In this document: piece after piece, positions 25,200 through 32,814 of the stretch
How the letters are laid out: each line of letters starts with the position of its first letter
How positions within the stretch are numbered: position 1 is the stretch's first letter
NCBI GenBank assembly: GCA_021733945.1
Contig: JAIPJX010000017.1
Location: 1-48,610, forward strand
DNA length: 48,610 bases
Direction: 5' to 3'
From: Verrucomicrobiota bacterium
GTDB lineage: Bacteria; Verrucomicrobiota; Verrucomicrobiia; Limisphaerales; SIBE01
Translations under genes and position numbers: made by a program
Notes under the pieces: model-generated
Told to the model about the DNA's origin: nothing
Databases searched by the model: none
What the model saw: the letters and a program-made list of their open reading frames with translations, nothing else

Positions 25200-25610
25200 T
25201 TAACGGGGTGCCACCCAGTTCCCCGACCACACACGGCGGGATTCGTTCACCGGCTTGTTGTACAGATAGACCCAGGCGGCAATGGATACTCCCGAGGCAC
25301 GTTCCACCTGCAGCACGGTGCGGCGGAACAGTCCCCCCTCTGGATCTTCAGCATGACAGTCCTCATAATGATCGAGGCGCGGCCATGCCGTGTCCGGATC
25401 CAGCAACCGAAAGATCTCGACGGCCACGGTTCCGGAGTCTGCCTGGATTGCCCCGGGGAACTCTCCCAGGTCGTAGAGGCATCCTGGGAAGTGTCCGGTG
25501 CCCAGGAATTCCGCCGGAGCCATGAGCGGGTGCTCCCGTCCCGCAGGATCCCGTCGCAGGGAACCGTAGACCGCCAGCAGGCGGCATGCAGGCTGAATCT
25601 CCGATGTCAT
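25200..25610 (-). CDS. Gamma-glutamylcyclotransferase-like (AIG2/GGCT fold) protein
   Basis: Protein of 136 residues with the GGCT-fold substrate-loop motif VYGSLRRD near the N-terminus and the later family elements FPGCLYDLGEFPGAI, LDHYEDC and FRRTVLQVE. Members of the fold include gamma-glutamylcyclotransferases and gamma-glutamylamine cyclotransferases; the substrate here cannot be read from sequence. The frame is open far upstream, but the ATG at 25610 gives the family N-terminus. It starts 20 bases after the EVE-domain gene stop and is probably the last gene of a three-gene minus-strand transcript. Confidence 0.8.
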   Translation of the reverse strand: MTSEIQPACRLLAVYGSLRRDPAGREHPLMAPAEFLGTGHFPGCLYDLGEFPGAIQADSGTVAVEIFRLLDPDTAWPRLDHYEDCHAEDPEGGLFRRTVLQVERASGVSIAAWVYLYNKPVNESRRVWSGNWVAPR

Positions 25611-25630
25611 GTAGCCTTGAGTGCCCGTGA

Positions 25631-26050
25631 TCAGACCTTGGTTTGGGCCAGTTGCAGCAGGTGCCGAAACTGCTGTTCGGTGACCGGTGACACCGAAAGG
25701 CGGGAGTTGCGCGCCACCAACATTTCCTGAAGGAGGGGATCGGCCTTGATCGTGGCGAGGGACACGGTTGTGTTCAGCGGTTTGAGGGGCACCAGATCGA
25801 CCGCCGTCCAATCCCCTTCCGTGGCGGTGGGGTCCGCGTAAGGTCCCTTGGAAACCCGTGCAATGCCGACGACCTCCTTTCCATCGCCGCTGTGGTAGAA
25901 GAGTGCGAGATCGCCCTTTTTCATCGCGCGGAGATTGTTTCGGGCCTGATAGTTGCGCACCCCGGTCCAGTCGGTGCCTTTGTCCTGGACGAACCGGGAC
26001 CAGGCGTAGGTGGAGGGTTCCTGTTTGACGAGCCAGAAGGAGTCGGACAT
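25631..26050 (-). CDS. EVE domain protein
   Basis: Protein of 139 residues matching the EVE domain over its full length. The N-terminus reads FWLVKQEPSTYAWSRF, followed by DWTGVRNYQARNNLRAMKKGDLALFYHS, EVVGIARVSKGPY and VDLVPLKPL. EVE is a PUA-like fold that in studied members binds modified nucleobases in DNA or RNA. The ATG at 26050 gives exactly the domain boundary; the open frame further upstream runs into the protease gene. It lies 31 bases after that gene and 20 before the GGCT-like gene. Confidence 0.9.
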   Translation of the reverse strand: MSDSFWLVKQEPSTYAWSRFVQDKGTDWTGVRNYQARNNLRAMKKGDLALFYHSGDGKEVVGIARVSKGPYADPTATEGDWTAVDLVPLKPLNTTVSLATIKADPLLQEMLVARNSRLSVSPVTEQQFRHLLQLAQTKV

Positions 26051-26081
26051 GGGGGTTGGAGAATGGGATTGCAGGGGCGGA

Positions 26082-26894
26082 TTATTTGTTCGGTGTCCGG
26101 TTTCTTTCGTATTCGGCCACAGCTTCCGGAAGCAGATTCGTGAGATCACGGATACGTTCCTCGGTCACGGGATGCGTTCGGAGAAACCAGGGAGTGGTGT
26201 CGCCCGCCTTCGTGGCGGCGGCAAAACGTTTCCAAAACTCGACCGCCGCGCGTGGGTCGTAGCCGGCGCGGGCCATGTAGATCAACCCCATATGATCTGC
26301 CTCGCTTTCCTGAAGCCGCCCATGGGGCAGGGCGCGACCGAGGTTTGCGCCGGCACCGTAGAGGAGCGCCGCAGTGGCCTGGGTGGTTGGTTGGGCTTTG
26401 GAGAGACTGGCACCCAGCAACTGGCCGCCTATGCTGATCATGGTGGCTTCACTCATTCGTTCGGCACCGTGATGCGCCGCGGCATGGGCGACCTCGTGAC
26501 CAAGCACCGTGGCAAGGCCGGCTTCGTTGGCTGTGATCGGCAGGATGCCCGTGTACACGCCGATCTTGCCTCCGGGCAGACAGAAGGCGTTCATCTCGTT
26601 GCTTTGAAAGACCACGAATTCCCATTGTGCATTGGGCAGATCGCCCGATGCGACATCTGCGATTTTTTTTCCGACCGATTGCAGCAGGGCATTGGCGGCC
26701 GGATCCGCGCTGACCGGGACTTCTGTTTTCATTTGCTGGAAACTTGTCAGCCCCAGCTCCAGTTCTTCGCCCTGGGAAACCATGTTTAACTGGCTTCGGC
26801 CCGTGATGGGAACGCTCGAGCAGCCGGATAACGCTCCTGCAACACACGCGCCGATCAGCCAGGACCGCGAAAAAGTCATAATCCGATTCTTCAT
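26082..26894 (-). CDS. M48-family metallopeptidase lipoprotein
   Basis: Lipoprotein metalloprotease of 270 residues. The signal peptide ends in a lipobox, ALSGC, with Cys25 as the lipidation site. The zinc motif HEVAH is at 133-137 and the third ligand region ESEADHMG near 196-203. YDPRAAVEFWKRF and RTHPVTEERI are typical of periplasmic Oma1/LoiP/BepA-like M48 proteins that handle outer-membrane protein quality control. The ATG at 26894 gives a normal lipoprotein leader. It is first of a minus-strand group with the EVE and GGCT-like genes, and is divergent from asd. Confidence 0.92.
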   Translation of the reverse strand: MKNRIMTFSRSWLIGACVAGALSGCSSVPITGRSQLNMVSQGEELELGLTSFQQMKTEVPVSADPAANALLQSVGKKIADVASGDLPNAQWEFVVFQSNEMNAFCLPGGKIGVYTGILPITANEAGLATVLGHEVAHAAAHHGAERMSEATMISIGGQLLGASLSKAQPTTQATAALLYGAGANLGRALPHGRLQESEADHMGLIYMARAGYDPRAAVEFWKRFAAATKAGDTTPWFLRTHPVTEERIRDLTNLLPEAVAEYERNRTPNK

Positions 26895-27093
26895 GCATGG
26901 AGCAAAGCATAAGATCCAGATCAGCACAACCTGTCTCGTTTGGCCCTGATTGGGAGGAAGTGGGTTTGGCTGCGCAGGTGCCAGAAACGGGTGCCTCACC
27001 TCCGACAGGTGTCTGGCCCAATGTTCCCGGGGCGTTCACCCTTTGACTTTCTGTTTGCACTTGAACCGTCGCTGACACGGGTTCTCGTGGAAT

Positions 27094-27121
27094 TTGACAG
27101 AATGGGGGCAGGAGGTATAGT
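27094..27121 (+). promoter_or_regulatory. Near-consensus sigma-70 promoter of asd
   Basis: TTGACA (27094-27099), 16 bases, then TATAGT (27116-27121). The -35 is perfect and the -10 matches five of six. The start of transcription would fall near 27128, only about eight bases before the asd ATG. Confidence 0.75.
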
Positions 27122-27135
27122 CCGTCGTTTTTTAT

Positions 27136-28140
27136 ATGAATCAAAATCCGCATGTCGCAGTGGTGGGTGCCACAGGTGCCGTTGGCATAGAAATGATCAG
27201 GACCTTGGAGAGGCGCAATTTCCCCGTGGGGAAACTCACGCTTCTGGCGTCCGCGCGATCGGTTGGTCGGTGTCTCGACTACAAGGGGAAACCGGTCGTG
27301 GTTCAGGAATTGACCAAGGACGCGTTCCACGGGATAGACATTGCCCTGTTTAGTGCGGGTGGAAACATCTCCCGCGAATTTGCTCCTCACGCGGTGCAGG
27401 CTGGGTGCGTGGTGGTGGACAACTCGAGCGCTTTCCGGATGGACGACACGGTGCCGTTGGTGGTCCCGGAGGTCAACCCGGGTGATGTCCGATCGCACAA
27501 GGGAATCCTGGCCAACCCGAACTGCACCACAGCGGTCACGCTGATGGCCCTTTACCCGTTGCACGCGACGTTCCATGTCACGCGGATTATTGCGGCCAGC
27601 TATCAGGCGGTTTCGGGCACGGGTGCCAAGGCGATCGAAGAGCTCAGGCAGCAGGTGTCACAAATTGTTTCGGGACAACCGGTTACCCGGGAGGTGTATC
27701 CGCATCAGATTGCGTTTAATGTGTTGCCCCACGTCGATTCCTTCCTTCCCAGCGGGTACACCAAGGAAGAGATGAAGATGGAGAACGAGGGACGCAAGAT
27801 CATGCATCACCCGGCGTTTCGGGCCAGTGTGACCTGCGTGCGGGTGCCGGTCTACCGGGCTCACTCGGTCGCGGTGACGGCTCAGTTCGAGAAGCCGATT
27901 GATGTGGCATCCGCGCGGGCGATTCTGCTGAAAGCCCCGGGGCTTGATGTGGTCGACGACCCTGCCAATTCCCGGTATCCGATGCCGTTGGATGCCGCCG
28001 AGAAGGACAACTGTCAGGTGGGTCGGTTGCGGATGGACTGCGCCCTGGACAACGCACTTTGTTTCTGGGTTTCGGGGGATCAGCTGCTCAAGGGAGCCGC
28101 GCTGAATGCGGTGCAAATCGCGGAAGAATTGTTGAAATAG
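27136..28140 (+). CDS. asd: Aspartate-semialdehyde dehydrogenase
   Basis: Cytoplasmic enzyme of 334 residues that reduces aspartyl phosphate with NADPH to aspartate semialdehyde, the branch point to lysine/diaminopimelate, threonine and methionine. The nucleotide-binding GATGAVG is at 11-17. The catalytic Cys130 lies in NPNCTT. SGTGAKAIEEL, FNVLPHVDSF and a His in CVRVPVYRAHSVAV complete the active site. The Glu/Pro-rich EMKMENEGRKIM loop is typical of the bacterial type. No Shine-Dalgarno precedes the ATG. Given the promoter position, the messenger is likely leaderless or nearly so. No lysine-pathway genes lie beside it; the DapA-like protein in the window belongs to hydroxyproline breakdown. 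Confidence 0.96.
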   Translation: MNQNPHVAVVGATGAVGIEMIRTLERRNFPVGKLTLLASARSVGRCLDYKGKPVVVQELTKDAFHGIDIALFSAGGNISREFAPHAVQAGCVVVDNSSAFRMDDTVPLVVPEVNPGDVRSHKGILANPNCTTAVTLMALYPLHATFHVTRIIAASYQAVSGTGAKAIEELRQQVSQIVSGQPVTREVYPHQIAFNVLPHVDSFLPSGYTKEEMKMENEGRKIMHHPAFRASVTCVRVPVYRAHSVAVTAQFEKPIDVASARAILLKAPGLDVVDDPANSRYPMPLDAAEKDNCQVGRLRMDCALDNALCFWVSGDQLLKGAALNAVQIAEELLK

Positions 28141-28310
28141 GCGGGTTCGCCTGCGGCTCTGTTATCGGAGTCTTCTGGAGAATTGCAGCATTTTAGAAAC
28201 TGGGGAGAGCTAAAGATGTTGTGTTTCGCCCAAATCCGGCGAAGCAACCCGGGGTGCGGTCGTTATCCTAAGGTTGCGAGCTTGAGAACGTTATATACGG
28301 AGGCGAACCT

Positions 28311-30755
28311 ATGCGAACAACAAAAAACTGGATCGGGGGCGGTTTACTGGCGCTCTTCAACAGCCTCTCCCTTTCATTGGTGGCGGGGGAGGCGGATATC
28401 AAGATTCCGGACCTGAGCGCGGTTCAATTCGATGTGGGAGGGATGCAGGTGGACGGGCGGTGGCTGATGTACATCGGCTTGGTGGTATGTCTGGCGGGAG
28501 CGGCGTTTGGAGTGGTGCAGTATGTGCAGACGGCCCGGTTGCCGGTGCACGACTCGATGCGAGCGGTCTCGAATATAATTTGGGAGACCTGCAAGACCTA
28601 CCTGATTCAGCAGGGCCGGTTCCTGGTGATTCTGTGGGGCCTGATCGCGGTCTGTATTTTGTATTATTTCTACTGGCTCCAGCACAACCCGTTTGCCAGC
28701 GTGCTGGTGATTCTGTCGTGTTCCGTTCTGGGAATTCTGGGGTCGTATGGCGTGGCGTGGTTTGGGATTCGAATCAACACGCAGGCGAATTCCCGGAGTG
28801 CGTTCTCCTCCCTGCGTGGCAATCCGCTGGAGATGTTGTTTATCCCGTTGAAATCCGGGATGAGCGTCGGCCTGCTGCTGGTGAGTGTGGAGTTGTTCTT
28901 CATGATCTGCATTCTGGTGTTTCTGCCGGAGGATCTCGTGGGGCCGTGTTTCATCGGGTTTGCCATTGGTGAATCCCTGGGTGCCAGCGCGCTGCGCATC
29001 TGTGGCGGGATATTCACGAAGATTGCGGACATAGGGGCGGATTTGATGAAGATCATCTTTAATTTGCCGGAGGATGATCCGAAGAACCCTGGCGTGATCG
29101 CCGACTGCACCGGAGACAACGCCGGTGACAGCGTGGGACCGACGGCGGACGGATTCGAAACCTATGGAGTGACCGGAGTGGCGTTGATCGCGTTCCTTGC
29201 CCTCGCCCTGGCGGCGAGTCCATTGATCTGTGGTCAGTTGATCGTCTGGATTTTTGCGATGCGGGTGCTGATGATTCTGACGTCCCTGACTTCCTATTTC
29301 GTGAACGAACGCTTCAGCCGCATGCGGCTGACGGGTAAGGTGGACTTCGATCCGGAATCGCCCCTGACGAGCCTGGTTTGGCTGACATCCATCGTGTCCG
29401 TGGGGGTGACGTTTGTGGCGAGTTTTCTCCTCCTGAGTCGGGTGCAGATTGCGAATGTGCCGGCCGCGGGGTCGTTGTGGTGGGTGCTCTCGATCATCAT
29501 CAGTTGCGGCACGCTGGCCGGTGCGATCATTCCCGAGTTCACCAAGATTTTCACCAGTACCAACTCCCGCCATGTGCAGGAGGTCGTGAATGCCTCGCGT
29601 CAGGGAGGGGCTTCGCTGAACATTCTGTCCGGGTTTGTGGCCGGGAATTTTTCGGCATTCTGGCAGGGTCTCGTGATCCTGTTGCTGATGTTGATCAGTT
29701 ACCTGGCTTCACAACATTCGTCGTTGACGGGGTTGATGCCGGCGGCCTATCCCTTTGCCGCGCCGATTTTCGCCTTCGGGTTGGTGGCCTTCGGGTTTCT
29801 TGGGATGGGCCCGGTGACGATTGCCGTCGATAGCTTTGGTCCGGTGACGGACAATGCGCAGTCTGTGTATGAGTTGAGTCAGATCGAAGCGATCCCGGGG
29901 ATTCGTGAGGAGATTCGAAAGGATTTCGGGTTTGACCCGCAGTTTGAGCAGGCCAAGCACGAGCTTGAGAAGGCGGATGGAGCGGGGAATACGTTTAAGG
30001 CAACGGCGAAGCCCGTGCTGATCGGAACGGCCGTGGTGGGGTCGACAACGATGGTGTTCAGCATCATCATGCTTCTGGAGAAGATGTATGGAGATGTGAT
30101 GCAGCACCTGAGCCTGGTGCAGCCGGAGGTCATGATGGGGTTGTTGATGGGAGGGGCTGTCATTTACTGGTTTACCGGCGCGGCGACGCAGGCGGTGGTC
30201 ACGGGTGCCTATCGGGCGGTGGTTTTCATCCGGGAGAACATTGATCTGGATGCGGGCAAAGCATCGGTGAAAGACAGCAAGGAAGTGGTGAGGATCTGCA
30301 CCGTGTACGCCCAACGCGGGATGATCAACATCTTTGTTGTGATCTTTTGTTTTGCGTTGGCGCTCCCATTCTTTAATCCCTATTTCTTCATTGCCTATCT
30401 GATTGCGATCGCGTTTTTCGGATTGTTCCAGGCGATCTTTATGGCCAACGCGGGAGGGGCCTGGGACAATGCCAAGAAGATCGTGGAAGTGGACCTGCGC
30501 CAGAAAAACACTCCGTTGCATGAAGCGACGGTGGTGGGCGACACGGTGGGGGATCCGTTCAAGGATACGTCCTCGGTCTCGCTGAACCCGGTGATCAAGT
30601 TCACGACATTGTTCGGTTTGCTGGCCGTAGAAATCGCGGTCACGATGGAGAACCCAGGCTTGAAACTGGCCATCGGACTGGTCTTCTCGCTGATTGCCCT
30701 GGTGTTTGTGTACCGATCGTTCTTCTCGATGCGGATTCCTGAGGAAGCGAAATGA
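28311..30755 (+). CDS. hppA: Membrane-bound ion-translocating pyrophosphatase (divergent type)
   Basis: Polytopic protein of 814 residues with about 16 helices that couples pyrophosphate hydrolysis to proton or sodium export. The hydrolytic residues are kept: the TKIADIGAD loop (237-244), PEDDPKNP, the three Asp at 265, 269 and 273, Asp514, GGAWDNAKK and GDTVGDPFKD. Several signature blocks differ from typical family members. The GKVE after the first loop is lost with one residue missing. IADCTGDNAGDSVG replaces the usual IADNVGDNVGD form, and DNAQSVYEL replaces DNAGGIAEM. The loop before GNTFKAT is about 15 residues longer. Lys563 in GNTFKAT is the residue linked to potassium independence. 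GGAGG lies seven bases before the ATG. Confidence 0.93.
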   Translation: MRTTKNWIGGGLLALFNSLSLSLVAGEADIKIPDLSAVQFDVGGMQVDGRWLMYIGLVVCLAGAAFGVVQYVQTARLPVHDSMRAVSNIIWETCKTYLIQQGRFLVILWGLIAVCILYYFYWLQHNPFASVLVILSCSVLGILGSYGVAWFGIRINTQANSRSAFSSLRGNPLEMLFIPLKSGMSVGLLLVSVELFFMICILVFLPEDLVGPCFIGFAIGESLGASALRICGGIFTKIADIGADLMKIIFNLPEDDPKNPGVIADCTGDNAGDSVGPTADGFETYGVTGVALIAFLALALAASPLICGQLIVWIFAMRVLMILTSLTSYFVNERFSRMRLTGKVDFDPESPLTSLVWLTSIVSVGVTFVASFLLLSRVQIANVPAAGSLWWVLSIIISCGTLAGAIIPEFTKIFTSTNSRHVQEVVNASRQGGASLNILSGFVAGNFSAFWQGLVILLLMLISYLASQHSSLTGLMPAAYPFAAPIFAFGLVAFGFLGMGPVTIAVDSFGPVTDNAQSVYELSQIEAIPGIREEIRKDFGFDPQFEQAKHELEKADGAGNTFKATAKPVLIGTAVVGSTTMVFSIIMLLEKMYGDVMQHLSLVQPEVMMGLLMGGAVIYWFTGAATQAVVTGAYRAVVFIRENIDLDAGKASVKDSKEVVRICTVYAQRGMINIFVVIFCFALALPFFNPYFFIAYLIAIAFFGLFQAIFMANAGGAWDNAKKIVEVDLRQKNTPLHEATVVGDTVGDPFKDTSSVSLNPVIKFTTLFGLLAVEIAVTMENPGLKLAIGLVFSLIALVFVYRSFFSMRIPEEAK

Positions 30756-30832
30756 GGGGGCTTTCCGGGGCAGGATTGAACCCGGGAACGATTTCGGTGC
30801 AATATGGATTCACAGTGGAGGCGACTGCCGAA

Positions 30833-30985
30833 CAGGGTGGAGTCCGTCGCGCTGCGACAGACAGGCGCCGCGTTCAGCGGCGCAACAACCCCGCGGAGAA
30901 CTCCATCCCGCGAAACCAGGGTGGCAGTGTCGTGTCCGTCCGCTGAACGCGGACGGGTTTGTCGCAGCGCGACAAACCCTACCCT
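30833..30985 (+). repeat. REPIN-like paired palindromic element, family A, copy 2
   Basis: A left unit (30834-30884) has two hairpins: at 30842-30862, and GCGCCGC-GTTCA-GCGGCGC just after it. A right unit (30936-30985) has the same two in inverted order: GTCCGC-TGAAC-GCGGAC, then an 11-bp perfect stem at 30955-30979. The right unit is largely the reverse complement of the left. Single left-type units occur at 14583 and 48326. Confidence 0.8.
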
Positions 30986-31022
30986 ATCCTCATGAGGTAC
31001 AACACCCCACGGGGATGCTCTG

Positions 31023-31137
31023 GTCTTCGCCAGGTTCGCGACAGCGTCATGGAGTGCGGCAGTCCTCTGCCGCTTTTGGGGCTGCCTGCGCGTTGGAAAG
31101 CGGCAGAGGACTGCCGCAGTCCAAGATCTGGCGAAGG
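31023..31137 (+). repeat. Inverted-repeat element, family C, copy 2
   Basis: TGCGGCAGTCCTCTGCCGCT near 31055-31074 and its reverse complement near 31098-31117 form a near-perfect inverted pair. Each arm is itself partly palindromic. TCTTCGCCAG and CTGGCGAAGG mark the outer ends. The same design is seen at 18512-18681. Confidence 0.75.
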
Positions 31138-31314
31138 GTTGATGATCCCCTGAATGAACCTGCCCGGGTGGACTGGGTGGAGTCGGTCGCACGGTGACTG
31201 GGGGGGGATGTCTGTTGGTCACGCCGGATATTCCGGTCGAAGGCCGGGGAGTGAATGCCCGAGTGGTCTGCACTGGGGCTGACTGCCGCGAAGAAGGCGT
31301 GGGTTGAGCCTGCA

Positions 31315-31353
31315 AGGCGGTGTCGGCGCTTGGCTCTGCCGCCGCATGCCAAA
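31315..31353 (+). repeat. Dispersed repeat, family D, diverged copy
   Basis: It contains GTGTCGGCGCTTGGCTCTGC and ends in a CCAAAG motif, resembling the repeats at 14709 and 48249. The whole gap 30756-31370 after the pyrophosphatase gene holds repeat families A, C and D and no gene. Confidence 0.5.
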
Positions 31354-31370
31354 GCGCCTGGGGGACCGGA

Positions 31371-32693
31371 TCAGCAGTAGACGAGAACCAGGGGGTCGAT
31401 CGGAGTGATGCGGTTGATGCTCCAGACCTTGTTGATGGAGGCCTCGGTCATTTCGCGTCCCTTTGGCAGGAGCAGGAATCCGTTGGCGTTGTAGATCTCC
31501 CGGGCGAGGGTCATGCCCTGCTTGAGTTCGATCAGAAGGATTTCGCGTTCGCCTCGCGGCATTTTGGTCAAGGGCGCTGCTTTGGCGACGGCATTGATGG
31601 ATTCCTCGTCGAAGAGGGTCTCCTTGCCGGCTTCGATCTCGCTCATTGCCTGAATGCTGGTGGAGTGTTTGCTGCAGTAACTGACCACCACACTCAGCAA
31701 TCTGGCGAGCTTCGGAATCATCTCGCCCTTCAGTCCGTCCGGATAGCCGGTTCCGTCCCAATTCTCGTGATGGGAACGAATGATTTCTCCTGCCTCCTGA
31801 AAGTAGGGGAATTCCTCGAGCATTTTTTGAGCATGCTCGGGATGTCGTTTGATGAGCACCATTTCCTCTTCGGTGCATTTTTCAGGTCCGCGCAACCAGC
31901 GACGGACAATGCCGCGATCGATTCCGACCAGCGCGATGTCGTGCATGGCCGCGGCCCAGATCAGGCTCTTGAGTTCCGCGCCGGGCAGTTCGAGCACCTC
32001 ACCCAGCGTCTGGCAGAGCGCCACGGCGCGAATCGAGGTGTTGCCCAGATTCGGGTGAAAGGTGTAAAGCATTTTTGTGAACGCCTCGATCGCCAGATCC
32101 ACGCCCGGGGGAGGCGGAACGTTCATGGCCGTTGGCGAGTCGGAGGTGGCGAACACGTCATCGAGCGTGGGCATTCCCAGTTCGCCGCCTTGGTCCGTTG
32201 CCTGCTCCTCGGCAGCTGCCGCCTCGGCCATTTTGGAGATCTTCAGGTTCAGCTGGATATTTCGCTCGTGCAGCGATCGGTTCTCTGAAAGCAGTCGGCC
32301 ATGCGAGATTGCATTGCGCATGGTTACGAGCAATTCCTCCCGCAGCCAGGGTTTCGTGAGAAACCGGTAAATGGTTTCGGCCTTGATTGCGTCGGTCAGT
32401 TCGGTCATGGAAAGCCCGCTGCTGACGAGCAGGCGAGTGACGGTGGGATTCTTGACCTTGACCTTGGCCAAAAGTTCGAGCCCGGAGAGTTCGGGAAGCT
32501 CCTGATCGGCCAGGATCACCGAAAACGATTCTCGATCAAGAAGTTCGAGGGCCTTGGAAGCGTTTTGTTCCGTTGTGATGTGGTAGCCCTCGGGCTGTAG
32601 CTGGGATTTTAGGACGGACAGAACCATCTCTTCGTGGTTAACGATGAGTATTTTGGCCCAACTCGGATCGGCGCTACCAGGTTTGCTTGACAT
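31371..32693 (-). CDS. Response regulator with HD-GYP phosphodiesterase domain
   Basis: Cytoplasmic protein of 440 residues. The receiver domain (about 13-130) keeps phosphoacceptor Asp63 in LADQELPE and the Lys of FLTKPW. The usual acidic pair after the first strand is Asn19-His20 (IVNHEE), which may weaken magnesium binding. A coiled-coil linker (about 135-165) leads to an HD-GYP domain with His251-Asp252, HHE at 308-310 and GYP at 316-318, so the hydrolase looks active. The expected substrate is cyclic-di-GMP. The ATG at 32693 is preferred over an in-frame TTG at 32747. The next gene is divergent, 121 bases away. Confidence 0.9.
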   Translation of the reverse strand: MSSKPGSADPSWAKILIVNHEEMVLSVLKSQLQPEGYHITTEQNASKALELLDRESFSVILADQELPELSGLELLAKVKVKNPTVTRLLVSSGLSMTELTDAIKAETIYRFLTKPWLREELLVTMRNAISHGRLLSENRSLHERNIQLNLKISKMAEAAAAEEQATDQGGELGMPTLDDVFATSDSPTAMNVPPPPGVDLAIEAFTKMLYTFHPNLGNTSIRAVALCQTLGEVLELPGAELKSLIWAAAMHDIALVGIDRGIVRRWLRGPEKCTEEEMVLIKRHPEHAQKMLEEFPYFQEAGEIIRSHHENWDGTGYPDGLKGEMIPKLARLLSVVVSYCSKHSTSIQAMSEIEAGKETLFDEESINAVAKAAPLTKMPRGEREILLIELKQGMTLAREIYNANGFLLLPKGREMTEASINKVWSINRITPIDPLVLVYC

Positions 32694-32814
32694 AACTGAT
32701 TCTATTAGCCGAGCACCTTTCAGTGATGGCAGCGGAAAGTCAAGCAAGACCGAGGTTTTTTGGGGGGCAAATCCAGATTGGACAATTGTTGGTATTCGAT
32801 CCTAAGATGATGCC

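Noticed and set aside
28141-28310. Riboswitch in the leader of the pyrophosphatase gene
   Set aside because: I could not fit any known aptamer core. Only a good ribosome binding site is evident.
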